Position numbers and translations under genes: made by a program. A stretch of 64,000 nt of DNA from Granulicella sapmiensis (lineage in GTDB: Bacteria > Acidobacteriota > Terriglobia > Terriglobales > Acidobacteriaceae): contig JAMFSR010000015.1 of NCBI GenBank assembly GCA_026225395.1, positions 1-64,000 on the forward strand. Reading direction: 5' to 3'. The stretch's first letter is position 1; each line of letters starts with the position of its first letter. Shown piece by piece: positions 1 to 9,226 of the stretch. The notes beneath the pieces were generated by a model. The model saw only the letters and a program-made list of their open reading frames with translations, was not told the DNA's origin and made no database searches.

Positions 1-35
1 AGAGTTGCAAGATAAAAGACTTTGCGGAAACGCAT
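1..35 (-). CDS. 5' fragment of a minus-strand gene leaving the window
   Basis: An ATG at 35 reading leftwards gives MRFRKVFYLATL before the window ends. It is preceded by AGGAG with a five-base spacer, a good ribosome binding site. The basic, then hydrophobic start looks like a signal peptide or first membrane helix. The gene is divergent from the two-component pair starting at 222 and shares its promoter region, so it may be the target of that system. Function cannot be judged from twelve residues. Confidence 0.5.
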   Translation of the reverse strand, partial: MRFRKVFYLAT

Positions 36-132
36 CGTAGCTCCTGTGAGCGCCCATGCATGAGCGGCTGACAGAATCTATGGTGATGCGGCGCGAGCCA
101 CGTTGTTAGTGCCGTGAGTCAACCATGTGAGG

Positions 133-160
133 TGACAGGTGTCATCATGACAAGTGTCAT
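133..160. promoter_or_regulatory. Twin palindromic operators TGACA-N2-TGTCA
   Basis: Two near-identical dyads lie side by side in the divergent promoter region: TGACAGGTGTCA at 133-144 and ATGACAAGTGTCAT at 147-160, centres 15 bp apart. Between a divergent gene start (35) and a histidine kinase start (222), they are the obvious candidate binding sites for the NarL-type regulator encoded at 1454, which would imply autoregulation and control of the gene to the left. The palindromes are seen directly; the regulator assignment is inference. Confidence 0.6.
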
Positions 161-221
161 ACTTGCTGCGTGATGGCTGGAACTTCCATTACGGCGGAGA
201 AAGCTGCATGATGGAGTGGAT

Positions 222-1457
222 ATGCAGTCAGGCGAAGTGATGACGGAGCAGAAGGCGCGCGAGAACGATGGCTCCGAGCCTGTGTTTCTGCGAACAGGCA
301 TAGGAAGCTACGGGCATTACTGGATCTTCCGCTGGGCGCCGCTGCTCTATACCGCGTTCTGGTTTACGGACAGCTTTGAAGACCATCTCCATTTCAAGTT
401 GATCTACCTGCTTCCGTTCTATGCGGCCTTCCTGCTGACCTACGTCCGTTTTACAGATCCCAATGGGAGCCAACAGCGACGGTGGCTTGGAGCAATGTTT
501 GTGCTGGGCTATCTGTACTTTCCCTTCAACAATGCCGTGGCGGGAGAGTTTGTTTATCCCGTAGTGATGAGCGTATTTGTTCTGCAGCATCCCAAGGCGT
601 CGAAGGCCTTCCAAGCGTTTCTGCTGATCGCGTTGACGCAGGCTGTGGGCGTTTTGCTGGAGACGCTGCTGTGCCATGGGCGCATGCACATCGCTGAAAA
701 CGTCATCTTCTACATGGTGGCGATCGGGTTGAGTAACTTTGCGTACGCGCGGCACGTACTGGCCAGCAACCAACTGGCGCAGGCCAATGGAGAGATCGAA
801 CACCTGGCGCAGGTTGCGGAGCGGGAACGCATTGCGCGCGATCTGCACGACCTGCTGGGCCATACGCTGACGGTGATCGTGTTGAAGAGCGACATGGCGA
901 ATCGCCTGTTCACGATTGATCCGGAGTTGGCGCACCGCGAGATTGCGGAGGTTGAAGCCACGGCGCGCAAGGCGTTGGCGGAGGTGCGCGATGCTGTTGC
1001 CGGATATCGAGCCGAAGGATTACAGGCTGAAGTGTTGCAGGCGCGGCGCGCCTTGGCGAGCGTTGGCGTGCAGTTGACGACGAACCTCGAACCCATTGCG
1101 CTTCCGGCAGCGGAGGCCAATGTGCTTTGCATGGTGCTGCGCGAAGCGACTACCAATGTGATTCGACATGCCGCGGCAACTGCTTGCAGGCTTGAGGTAG
1201 AGGGCGATCGAAGCTGCGTGCGCATGACGATCGAGGACAATGGATCGGGTGACATGGCTGCGGAAGGCAATGGACTGCGCGGCATGCGAGAACGCGTGGC
1301 AGGAGCCGGAGGTACGCTGGTTCGTGAGCATTCGCCACTGGGTGGAACAAAGATTTTTGTGGAGTTGCCTTTGAGGCGTGCGACGGCATTTCTCGCTGAT
1401 ATGGATGTTGCTGAAGAGCTGAAGGCTGCGCCTGGTTATAGCGGGGTGCGCGCGTGA
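222..1457 (+). CDS. DesK/LiaS-type membrane sensor histidine kinase
   Basis: A two-component sensor of about 411 residues. The N-terminal 170 residues hold several hydrophobic segments, as in DesK-like membrane sensors. The HisKA_3 phosphoacceptor box follows (ERIARDLHDLLGHTL, His about 209), then an HATPase_c domain with N box (EATTNVIRHA) and G boxes (DNGSGD, GLRGMRERV). I prefer ATG 222, five bases after GGAG, over the in-frame GTG at 216; ATG 240 is a weaker option. It overlaps the response regulator start by four bases (GTGA), so the pair is translationally coupled. The input signal is unknown; DesK relatives sense membrane state or cell-envelope stress. Confidence 0.9.
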   Translation: MQSGEVMTEQKARENDGSEPVFLRTGIGSYGHYWIFRWAPLLYTAFWFTDSFEDHLHFKLIYLLPFYAAFLLTYVRFTDPNGSQQRRWLGAMFVLGYLYFPFNNAVAGEFVYPVVMSVFVLQHPKASKAFQAFLLIALTQAVGVLLETLLCHGRMHIAENVIFYMVAIGLSNFAYARHVLASNQLAQANGEIEHLAQVAERERIARDLHDLLGHTLTVIVLKSDMANRLFTIDPELAHREIAEVEATARKALAEVRDAVAGYRAEGLQAEVLQARRALASVGVQLTTNLEPIALPAAEANVLCMVLREATTNVIRHAAATACRLEVEGDRSCVRMTIEDNGSGDMAAEGNGLRGMRERVAGAGGTLVREHSPLGGTKIFVELPLRRATAFLADMDVAEELKAAPGYSGVRA

Positions 1458-2083
1458 GCGGTGAAAGCGGAGTAAAGCAAGTGCGTGTGGTGCTGGCCGA
1501 AGATCAGGGTATGGTGCGTGGAGCGCTTTCGGTGCTGCTTGGGATAGAGCCGGACATTGAAGTGGTGGCTTCGGCGAGCGATGGAGAAGAAGCATTTCGA
1601 GCTGTAGGAAAGCATCGGCCTGACGTGCTGGTGACGGATATCGAGATGCCGCGGCTTACCGGGTTAGAGCTTGCGGTAAAGGTGCGAGAGCTTTATCCGG
1701 AGACGCGAGTGCTTATGCTGACGACGTTTGCGCGGCCGGGATATTTGCGACGTGCGCTGGAGGCGGGAGCGCATGGATATCTGCTGAAAGACCGTCCGTC
1801 GACAGAGCTTGCGGACGCCGTACGGCGGATCTCGCGTGGGCAGCGGGTTGTTGATTCGGACCTGGCTGCAGAAGCATGGGGAGCAGAAGCAGACCCGTTG
1901 AGTGATCGCGAACGTGAGATTTTGCGCCGGGCAGGCGAGGGCGAAAGCACGGCCGAGGTGGCGCGCGGGCTGCGGCTTAGCGAAGGGACGGTGAGGAACT
2001 ATCTTTCTGAAGCGATCTCCAAAATGGGAGCGCATAACAGGATAGAGGCCGCCCGACTGGCAAGAACGAAGGGCTGGCTGTAG
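1454..2083 (+). CDS. NarL/LuxR-family response regulator
   Basis: A 209-residue DNA-binding response regulator. The receiver domain is complete: acidic pocket E16/D17, phosphoacceptor D62 in VTDIEMP, the Thr in MLTT and the Lys in LLKD. The C-terminal LuxR helix-turn-helix (about 145-205) begins [15 protein letters not shown] and contains the [21 protein letters not shown] recognition region. The GTG start lies inside the kinase stop codon. It probably acts on the twin TGACA-N2-TGTCA sites at 133-160. Confidence 0.92.
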   Translation: MSGESGVKQVRVVLAEDQGMVRGALSVLLGIEPDIEVVASASDGEEAFRAVGKHRPDVLVTDIEMPRLTGLELAVKVRELYPETRVLMLTTFARPGYLRRALEAGAHGYLLKDRPSTELADAVRRISRGQRVVDSDLAAEAWGAEADPLSDREREILRRAGEGESTAEVARGLRLSEGTVRNYLSEAISKMGAHNRIEAARLARTKGWL

Positions 2084-2175
2084 AGCCTTTGCCAGTAGAA
2101 GATGTTGCCGATGCGTTTGGTGTGCCCCATCACGTAGACTCTTCAGAGCCATACAACTACGCAAGGAGTACCACC

Positions 2176-3753
2176 ATGAAGATCACCGGGGCCATGCTTA
2201 TCGGTCAGACTGAAGTCTTTGGCACGCAGGATACACTGCTGGCCCTGAATCCTTCGAGCGGCGCGACGCTGGAGCCAACGTTTGGCGGAGGCGGCGATAG
2301 CGACGTAGACCGTGCGTGTCGTCTCGCCGCCGATGCTTTCGATTCGTTTCGCGAATCGTCGCTCGTTGCGCGCGCCGCGTTTCTTCGCAGCATTGGCGCG
2401 GGGTTGCTTGCTCTTGGTGATTCGCTCATCGACCGTGCTCATGAGGAAAGCGGTCTACCGAAGGCTCGGCTCACCGGTGAACGAGGCCGCACCGTCGGTC
2501 AGCTTGAGATGTTCGCCAACATTGTTGAGGACGGCCGTTGGATTGATGCGACGATCGACACCGCGATGCCCGAACGCAAGCCGTTGCCGCGCGTCGATCT
2601 GCGGCTGCGTCGCATCCCTCTCGGGCCAGTCGCTATCTTTGGTGCGAGCAACTTTCCTCTGGCTTTTTCGGTTGCAGGTGGTGACGCGGCATCCGCTCTT
2701 GCTGCGGGTTGTCCGATCGTGGTGAAGGCGCATCCTGCACACTTAGGCACCTCGGAGCTGGTGGGTCGAGTGATCCAGAAGGCCGTAGCAGATGCGGGAT
2801 TTCACGAGGGCGTGTTTTCTCTTGTTGTTGGCAAAGGTATAGAGATTGGCCAGATGCTTGTGACGCATCCTGCGATCCAGGCTGTCGGCTTTACGGGATC
2901 GCGCAGCGGTGGGTTAAGCCTGATGAGAGTGGCTGCCGCGAGGCCGGAACCCATTCCCGTTTACGCGGAGATGAGCAGCATCAATCCTGTGTTTCTGCTG
3001 CCGTCCGCTCTTGCGGAGAAGGCGACCACGATTGCGAAAAGCTATGTGGACTCCATGACGCTTGGCGTTGGCCAGTTCTGTACAAACCCCGGCATAGTTG
3101 TTGCATTGGAGGGTGAAGCTCTTCAGCAATTCATAGAAGCTGCGACAGAAGAAGTCTCGTCACGTCCAGCCGCCACCATGCTTACCTCGGGAATCCACGC
3201 GGCCTATCAGGCGGGCATCGCGAAGCTCAGCAGCGCGCAGCCGGTCACGTCTCTCGTGATAAAGCCGGCGACGGAAGCATCTTGCCAGGCTGCGCCGGCA
3301 TTGTTTGTAGTAGATGCAGCAGATGTCTTGAAGGATCCGGAGCTCGCCACAGAAGTCTTTGGACCTTCTTCTGTCATTGTTCGCTGTCGCGACGCTGCAC
3401 AGATGGTTGACGTCGCAGCGCAGATGGAAGGACAGCTTACGGCCTCGCTCTTCGCGTCCGAGCCTGACGACGACCTGGCGCGCGAGCTTCTGCCGATTCT
3501 CGAAAAGAAGGTGGGGCGCATCGTCTTCAACGGCTTTCCGACAGGCGTTGAAGTCGGTTGGGCGATGGTCCACGGCGGCCCTTTTCCGGCCACCTCCGAT
3601 AGTCGCACCACCTCGGTCGGCGCAGGAGCCATCGATCGCTTTCTGCGCCCGGTCAGCTATCAGGATGTTCCCGCGAGACTCTTGCCGCAGGCTATTCAGG
3701 ACGGGAACCCTCTGCATATTCCGCAGACGAGAGACACGGTCCTGAAGGCGTGA
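2176..3753 (+). CDS. Alpha-ketoglutaric semialdehyde (2,5-dioxovalerate) dehydrogenase
   Basis: NAD(P)-dependent aldehyde dehydrogenase of about 525 residues, oxidising 2,5-dioxopentanoate to 2-oxoglutarate, the last step of non-phosphorylating pentose and sugar-acid catabolism. The opening [10 protein letters not shown] is typical of the KGSADH group. Catalytic Cys is about 302 (GQFCTNPG) and the general-base Glu about 265 (AEMSSINP). The frame is open further upstream (2089), but ATG 2176 follows AAGGAG and matches the family start. It stands alone; the sulfatase converges on it with a four-base gap. It would feed carbon to the 2-oxoglutarate dehydrogenase encoded at 30.7 kb. The dehydrogenase family is certain; the exact substrate is inferred. 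Confidence 0.85.
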   Translation: MKITGAMLIGQTEVFGTQDTLLALNPSSGATLEPTFGGGGDSDVDRACRLAADAFDSFRESSLVARAAFLRSIGAGLLALGDSLIDRAHEESGLPKARLTGERGRTVGQLEMFANIVEDGRWIDATIDTAMPERKPLPRVDLRLRRIPLGPVAIFGASNFPLAFSVAGGDAASALAAGCPIVVKAHPAHLGTSELVGRVIQKAVADAGFHEGVFSLVVGKGIEIGQMLVTHPAIQAVGFTGSRSGGLSLMRVAAARPEPIPVYAEMSSINPVFLLPSALAEKATTIAKSYVDSMTLGVGQFCTNPGIVVALEGEALQQFIEAATEEVSSRPAATMLTSGIHAAYQAGIAKLSSAQPVTSLVIKPATEASCQAAPALFVVDAADVLKDPELATEVFGPSSVIVRCRDAAQMVDVAAQMEGQLTASLFASEPDDDLARELLPILEKKVGRIVFNGFPTGVEVGWAMVHGGPFPATSDSRTTSVGAGAIDRFLRPVSYQDVPARLLPQAIQDGNPLHIPQTRDTVLKA

Positions 3754-3757
3754 GACT

Positions 3758-5275
3758 CTATCCGATGCTCTGGAGTGTTGCAGTCTGCGGTCGATCGGGA
3801 ACTGCCTTCTGGAGTGCTGCCAGCCGCTCTTTCAGATGGGTTTCGAGTGCTGCATGCTCCGGCCGGCCGTAAAGATTCTGAGTCTCCTTTGGATCTGAAT
3901 GGAGATCGTAAAGCTCGAACGCCTCTGGTTCATCCTTGTAGTAGTGAATGAGCTTGTAGCGATCCGTACGAATCCCTCGATGGACGGCGACGTTTTCGGG
4001 ATTCGGATACTCGTAGTACTCGTAGAGCCATTCTCTGCGGAAATCAGGATCCGGCTTCTTCGCGAGAGCAAGGACGCTCTTGCCTTGTATGTGGGGAGGG
4101 ATGGGAACGCCCGCCAGATCAAGAAATGTTGGTGCAAGATCGACGTCTAATACCATCTCTTCCCGGACTGTTCCGGCAGGAATTCGTTTTGGATACCGGA
4201 TTTGCAGTGGCACGCGAATGGAAGGTTCATGCATCAGCCGCTTGTCGAAGAGCCGCCACTCGCCGAGGAAGTATCCATGGTCGGAGCCTTGCACGATTGC
4301 CGTATCCTCCAGGATGTTTTTCTTCTCGAGATAGTTGAAGATGCGTCCGATATTGTCGTCGACAGCCACCAGACCGGCGTAGTAGTCCTTCGTGAGACCT
4401 TCCAGAGATCCCACCGCGACGTGGGTGCTCGTCGTGCCGATCTTGTTGGTGCCGGCGCCAAAACTCTTTGGTTTACCGGGATAACCCTTCAGATCGTCAT
4501 CGAAAGTGGCGGGCTTAGGCACCGGCACCCCGTTATACAAATCCAGGTGCCGGCGCGGGCGGAAGAACGGCTCATGTGGAGCGACAAACCAGACCAGCAA
4601 GCAGAAAGGCTTATCGCCGCGATCCTCTTCCAACCAGGACAGCGCGCGGTCTACCGTAAGGTCATCGGGATAGACTCCCTTATATTGCTGTTGCGGTCCA
4701 ACGACGCCTTTGCGTCCTTCCTTGAAGTATGGATTGGCGTAGTCGTTTCCGGGATCGTTGTGCCCAAAGTAGTAATCCCAGTTGCGCTCTTCCACGCCGT
4801 TGCGGACATGCACCTTTCCGAGGATTGCCACTTCATAGCCGGCTTCGCGCAGGAGATCGGTAAATAGAGGAATATCGCTCGGCAGAGGTACATGGAGATG
4901 CTCGTTCGACAGCGCTCCCGTAGAGCGTGAGTACATCCCGGTAAGGGCCACTGCACGCGCCGGAGCGCACAAGGCGTTGGTGCAAAAAGCATTCTTGAAA
5001 TGAATGCCTTCGTGGCCGATGCGGTCATGATGCGGTGTTTTCAGGATGGTATTACCCGCGATAGAAAGCGCATCCGCCCGCTGTCCTTCGCCAAAGAAAA
5101 ATACGAGATTCGGGCGTTTCGTCTTTGGCTGCGCCGCGATTTTGGGCGCAATGCCTGTCGCAACGAAAGCCGTTCCGGCGACCGCCAGCGATCCCTGCAG
5201 GAAACCCCTGCGTGACGTTCCACTTCCTGCATTGCTTTCTTCAATATTTCCGTTTTCTTTGTATTCGTCTGCCAT
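3758..5275 (-). CDS. Tat-exported sulfatase (type I, formylglycine)
   Basis: A 505-residue sulfatase. A twin-arginine signal (SRRGFLQG, residues 21-28) is followed by a hydrophobic stretch ending AAQ. The formylglycine motif CxPxR is C103-A-P-A-R107, so Cys103 must be matured by a sulfatase-modifying enzyme not encoded here. The distal metal motif SDHGYFLGEW is intact. Unusually, the first metal motif, commonly a DD or DQQ run after the first beta strand, reads FFGEGQRAD, with Glu where Asp is expected. It lies 66 bases downstream of the TonB receptor on the same strand, suggesting a shared operon for taking up and desulfating an external glycan. Substrate unknown. Confidence 0.88.
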   Translation of the reverse strand: MADEYKENGNIEESNAGSGTSRRGFLQGSLAVAGTAFVATGIAPKIAAQPKTKRPNLVFFFGEGQRADALSIAGNTILKTPHHDRIGHEGIHFKNAFCTNALCAPARAVALTGMYSRSTGALSNEHLHVPLPSDIPLFTDLLREAGYEVAILGKVHVRNGVEERNWDYYFGHNDPGNDYANPYFKEGRKGVVGPQQQYKGVYPDDLTVDRALSWLEEDRGDKPFCLLVWFVAPHEPFFRPRRHLDLYNGVPVPKPATFDDDLKGYPGKPKSFGAGTNKIGTTSTHVAVGSLEGLTKDYYAGLVAVDDNIGRIFNYLEKKNILEDTAIVQGSDHGYFLGEWRLFDKRLMHEPSIRVPLQIRYPKRIPAGTVREEMVLDVDLAPTFLDLAGVPIPPHIQGKSVLALAKKPDPDFRREWLYEYYEYPNPENVAVHRGIRTDRYKLIHYYKDEPEAFELYDLHSDPKETQNLYGRPEHAALETHLKERLAALQKAVPDRPQTATLQSIG

Positions 5276-5341
5276 TTCATCTCCCTACGGCTTTGTTTAA
5301 ATCATTAGATACCGTCTTGCTGAGCGATGCGCCTGAGCAAG

Positions 5342-8300
5342 CTAGAATACCGCCTTCACAGCGAGTTGAATTTGCCGTGGGGTATTGCTCTGCCCGGTGA
5401 TGACGCCGAATTGCCCCGATGACAGCGTCATGTTGGGGGAGGAAAAAACAACCTGATTCAAGAGGTTGAATGCCTCGCCGCGGAACTCGATCGCCAGATG
5501 ATCGGTAGCGTGGAAGTTCTTGAACAACGAGAAGTCCAGGTTGTGGGTTCCCGGTCCGCGCACATTGGATAAGGTTCGCGGTGCATTGCCAAACGTAAAC
5601 GGGGCTGGCTGCGAAAATGCGGCCGCATTGAGATAACCATTCAACCGAGAAGCGATCGGCCCTTTGACCACTGGACTGATCCCCGTCAGGTTAGGCCGCA
5701 GGACATTGCTTCCGGAGTTCGATGTGTTCTGCGTGGAGGGTGAGAGTGGAAAGCCAGTCTGCTCCGTCAAGATACCGTTGATCTGCCAGCCGCCCAGCAA
5801 CGCATCCAACGGCCGATTCCAGGAGCCTCCAAAGTCCTGCCCGCGCCCGAACGGCAGCGCATACACCCCGCTGATCACGAGCACACGGGAAAGATTGTTG
5901 GATGAGACCGCGCGCTCAGCATGCTGATCGTAGATGTTCTGGATGCCGCCGGTAATGTTGCCGACGTTCTGGATGCCCGAATAGTCGTCGATCTGTTTCT
6001 GGCCCGTGTAGGAAACAAGCGCGCTCAGACCGTGTGAGATCCTCTTGTTTACCTTCAGCTGGAATGAGTTATAGATTTCGTAACCGCCGGTGAGGTAGGA
6101 CAAATCGACCGCGGTGAATTGCGGAAACGGCGCCGCGAGATAGCTGCGCGGAATCGTTGCACTCGCCTCGGCACCGTTCGTGATGATGCCGAAAAACGGA
6201 TTGGTCACGCTCTGCTGCAGTTGCGTGCCAAGGGCGAGTGTAGCGGGTGTGAGCTGGTTCGCGTTCCAGTCATTCTCGCCGGACTTGTTGAGATGAACAC
6301 CGTGGCTTCCAACGTAGGCTGCGTCGACCAGGATATTGAAGGGCAGCTGTCTCTGGATGTCGAGATCATAGTTCTCTGTATAGCCGACCTTGTTGTCGCC
6401 AATCAACGGCGTCTCGAAGGAGGAACCTATACCCGTTGCGAGGCCCTGGGAGCTGCCTACGGGCTGGTTCAAGCCGGTGGGAAATGGATTGCTGAGATAT
6501 ACCGATGGGGTCAGTCCATTGGCGCTTCCTGTATAGGTGGTCACCGCAGAGAAACCTTCGTTGCCAATCGTTGCACCGGCGGAGCGCAACGAGGGGCCAA
6601 AGTAAACCCCATACGCGCCGCGGATCGCCATATTCCCGTTCAACTCGTAAGAGAAGCCAATGCGGGGACCGAAGTTCGCATACTGCGGAGAGAATTGACG
6701 CCTGCTGGCGCCGTTCACGCCGGTGAAGACAACACCACCCGTCAATCCAGAAAGACCGGTTGCGGCCGCAAGCGGCGAAGCGGCATTCGGATTGAACGTT
6801 TCTGCGCGGTTGTGACGCTCCGTTCGCGGGATATCGAGATCGTAGCGCAGTCCAAGATTGATCGTCAGCTTACTCAAAGCTTTCCAGTCATCCTGCACAT
6901 AAGCACCGTAGTATCTGCTCTGCGTTGCCGCGTTCTTGGAACCGATGGTGTACGTCCCGGTACCAACACCGAGCAGCAACGAAGCAATCGAGTTGCCACC
7001 TGTCGACGTGGCGACATTCGGATTCGGCCCCTGAGTGATGGCGTTGGTGAACGAATAGGTTCCGGTAGACGCGCCGGATTCCACATCGTTGGCCTGGAGC
7101 AAACGGAGATCTCCACCGAACTTCAGCACATGCTTCCCCAGCACCTTGGTATTGTTTACACCCAGCAGATAGATGTTGAATCCACCGCGACGTGTCTGCC
7201 CCTGTGCCGCATCTCCCAATGTGTAATAGTTCGCGGGCGCGATGCCTGGGAACAGAAGATGGTCCGCGTTCGAGGCGATGTACCCGGGGAAACCAAGCTG
7301 GGTAGAGGGATTGAAGCCTGCGCTGACCGGCGTGAAGTTAATGAACGTCCGCGAGAAACCAAACGGAACATCGACGATGAAGGTGGGGCTCACCGTACGC
7401 GTGTAATCGATCGCCGCGCTATTCGAGGTCTGCGGCTGGTACTGTCCACCTTCCGCAATCTGGCTGGCTGCAGGAAACAACAACGCGGGTGGCGAGGTAA
7501 GGTTGCGCCGCGAATAGCTTACGAAGATACGATTGCGCTCGTTGAATACTTCATCGACGCGGCTGTCGATGGTGTCGATATTGAGCTGCGAGGTGCCGGA
7601 GGCGAAATAATTGTTGGTGCCTGTAAACGCAGCGCCCGGCTGATTGGGTAAAGGATAATAGCTGATGATTTTGGCTGCTACCGGATCGATGTTCGAGATC
7701 TTGTTCTTCAAGAAAGGCTGCCGCACGTAGCTTGTGCCTACCTGGGTTGTGGTTGTGGGGTCGTAGATCGTTACCAGGGCACCCGAGGAGTTGAAGGTCT
7801 GCGAAAAGTCGCCAGTGCGCTGTAATGCTGTTGGCACCGTGGTGGTCAATTCTGTTTGCGTTCCCTGGCGCAGCCCCTCATACGAGAAGAGGAAAAACGT
7901 CTTGTCCTTACCGTTATAGAGCTTTGGAATCCACACAGGGCCACGCAGGCTTCCTCCAAACTGGTTGCGTGAGAACTTCGGCAGCGGAGTTCCATTCCTG
8001 TCCGCAAAGAAAGTGTTTGCATCCAGGGCTGAGTTCCTCACAAAATCATAGGCACTGCCGTGGAAGGTGTTGGTTCCCTGTTTGAGAATTACGTTTACGA
8101 TGCCACTCCCACTCCGTCCGAACTCGGCTGAGTAAGCGTTGGTCTCCACCTTGAACTCCTGCACAGCGTCTACCGATGGGAATACGGCGAAGCCACCAAT
8201 GGGTACGATCAAAGGCGGCGACGCGGGAATGCCATCCACCAGGACGTTGGTAGTTCCGGGGCGGCCACCGTTCACCGAAAAATTCAAACTGTTGTATTGA

Positions 8301-8824
8301 TAGGTGACGCTGCCGGTGACCCCCGGGACGAGAAACATGAGGGAGTAGACGTTCCGCTGGTTGAGAGGGAGATTGTCGACGCTGCGATTGTCGATCACCT
8401 GCCCGATGGCCGCGGTATCGACTTCAAGCTGGCTGGCGTCCGCATTGACCTCAACCTTTTGAGAGGCCGCACCAACCTGCAACGGTACGTTCACATCCAC
8501 AACCTGGTCGACCGCGAGGTTGATGCCGGATCTCTCCTCGGTCTTGAAGCCTTGTGCTTCGATGGAAATTTTGTAGGGACCACCGGGCGGCAGTGAGGCA
8601 AACACGAAGCGCCCCCCGGCGTCGGTCTTCGACTTGTCCACGATCCCGGTTGAGGTGTTGGTCACGACGACGGTGGCGCCTGGCAGAGAGGCGCCTGAGG
8701 CATCCTGCACCGTACCGCGAAGAGATGCGCTTACAAATTGGGCAGACGCACTGGTGACGGCTATCGCCAGAAGAAGAAACAAACTCAAATGCAGAGAAGC
8801 CTTCACAAAATAACTGCGGATCAT
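5342..8824 (-). CDS. Oar-like TonB-dependent receptor with carboxypeptidase-regulatory domain
   Basis: About 1160 residues. Signal peptide ending near SASAQ, then a carboxypeptidase-regulatory-like beta domain (ASLRGTVQDASGASLPGATV, about 32-120), a plug domain (INLAVDQ to NVLVDGIP and EFKVETNAYSAEFGRSGSG), and a long beta barrel ending in a terminal Phe (LAVKAVF), the usual outer-membrane signature. This architecture is greatly expanded in Acidobacteria and resembles Myxococcus Oar and SusC-like transporters. I prefer the internal ATG at 8824 (MIRSYFVKASLHLS), which directly begins the signal peptide, over the upstream start at 8851. Ligand unknown; the sulfatase downstream hints at a sulfated glycan. 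The leader contains an intrinsic terminator (8931-8969). Confidence 0.9.
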   Translation of the reverse strand: MIRSYFVKASLHLSLFLLLAIAVTSASAQFVSASLRGTVQDASGASLPGATVVVTNTSTGIVDKSKTDAGGRFVFASLPPGGPYKISIEAQGFKTEERSGINLAVDQVVDVNVPLQVGAASQKVEVNADASQLEVDTAAIGQVIDNRSVDNLPLNQRNVYSLMFLVPGVTGSVTYQYNSLNFSVNGGRPGTTNVLVDGIPASPPLIVPIGGFAVFPSVDAVQEFKVETNAYSAEFGRSGSGIVNVILKQGTNTFHGSAYDFVRNSALDANTFFADRNGTPLPKFSRNQFGGSLRGPVWIPKLYNGKDKTFFLFSYEGLRQGTQTELTTTVPTALQRTGDFSQTFNSSGALVTIYDPTTTTQVGTSYVRQPFLKNKISNIDPVAAKIISYYPLPNQPGAAFTGTNNYFASGTSQLNIDTIDSRVDEVFNERNRIFVSYSRRNLTSPPALLFPAASQIAEGGQYQPQTSNSAAIDYTRTVSPTFIVDVPFGFSRTFINFTPVSAGFNPSTQLGFPGYIASNADHLLFPGIAPANYYTLGDAAQGQTRRGGFNIYLLGVNNTKVLGKHVLKFGGDLRLLQANDVESGASTGTYSFTNAITQGPNPNVATSTGGNSIASLLLGVGTGTYTIGSKNAATQSRYYGAYVQDDWKALSKLTINLGLRYDLDIPRTERHNRAETFNPNAASPLAAATGLSGLTGGVVFTGVNGASRRQFSPQYANFGPRIGFSYELNGNMAIRGAYGVYFGPSLRSAGATIGNEGFSAVTTYTGSANGLTPSVYLSNPFPTGLNQPVGSSQGLATGIGSSFETPLIGDNKVGYTENYDLDIQRQLPFNILVDAAYVGSHGVHLNKSGENDWNANQLTPATLALGTQLQQSVTNPFFGIITNGAEASATIPRSYLAAPFPQFTAVDLSYLTGGYEIYNSFQLKVNKRISHGLSALVSYTGQKQIDDYSGIQNVGNITGGIQNIYDQHAERAVSSNNLSRVLVISGVYALPFGRGQDFGGSWNRPLDALLGGWQINGILTEQTGFPLSPSTQNTSNSGSNVLRPNLTGISPVVKGPIASRLNGYLNAAAFSQPAPFTFGNAPRTLSNVRGPGTHNLDFSLFKNFHATDHLAIEFRGEAFNLLNQVVFSSPNMTLSSGQFGVITGQSNTPRQIQLAVKAVF

Positions 8825-8930
8825 ATTCAAACTCTTTCGTCGGAGCGGCATGAGCTAACCTTTGTCGCACCCTGCGCCTTTCGAATCGATAGGCGACAGT
8901 GGCATCTGGACTGTGTGGGGGATCTGGGAG

Positions 8931-8969
8931 AAAAACAAAACCCGCTTCAGCGAATGCTGACAAGCGGGT
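8931..8969 (-). terminator. Intrinsic terminator in the TonB-receptor leader
   Basis: On the minus strand an 8-bp stem (ACCCGCTT/AAGCGGGT) with a two-base bulge and a further 4-bp CAGC/GCTG stem closes on a four-base loop and is followed at once by TTTTGTTTTT. It sits about 110 bases upstream of the receptor start with no minus-strand gene before it, so it should act as an attenuator of the receptor transcript or end a short RNA. The plus strand has no T run after the stem, so the direction is clear. Confidence 0.75.
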
Positions 8970-8984
8970 GTCCTGATTTAAGAT

Positions 8985-9003
8985 CCTGTGAAAGGTTCAC
9001 AGG
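8985..9003. promoter_or_regulatory. Palindrome CCTGTGA-N5-TCACAGG
   Basis: A perfect dyad with 7-bp arms (CCTGTGA and TCACAGG) around AAGGT. It lies just upstream of the leader terminator in the minus direction and could be a repressor operator or the first hairpin of an attenuator. It resembles a CRP site, but the spacer is five bases rather than six. Confidence 0.5.
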
Positions 9004-9226
9004 CTAAATTGGCGAAAGATACTTTCTACCGACAACCAACGCATGTCATGACGAAGTCACGACAACAGGCATTGGGCTGGAAGAAACTGTGCATACCTGG
9101 ATGTTATACCAAGCTCTTTCAGACATCAAGATCGCCCGGCAGGTGCTTGCGCGATGAGTCAGTGGTTATCGCGGATAACAGCTCTTCTCGATTGCTGTCT
9201 GCCGGTGGGCAGGCTACGATAGCCGG

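Larger units (their letters stand above)
8825..9226. other. 402-base intergenic leader between divergent genes
   Basis: No supported gene. Read on the minus strand towards the TonB receptor it contains, in order, a hairpin-forming palindrome (8985-9003) and a strong intrinsic terminator (8931-8969), leaving about 110 bases before the receptor start. No known riboswitch consensus was recognised. The plus-strand half nearest 9227 shows only AGCCGG before the start of the cyclase-like gene. Confidence 0.6.

Noticed and set aside
6119..7651. 510-codon plus-strand ORF opposite the TonB receptor
   Set aside because: No start signal, Arg-rich composition and no motif; a shadow of a strongly supported gene on the other strand.
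8985..9003. Second CRP site
   Set aside because: The spacer between TGTGA and TCACA is five bases, not six, so it was kept only as a palindrome.
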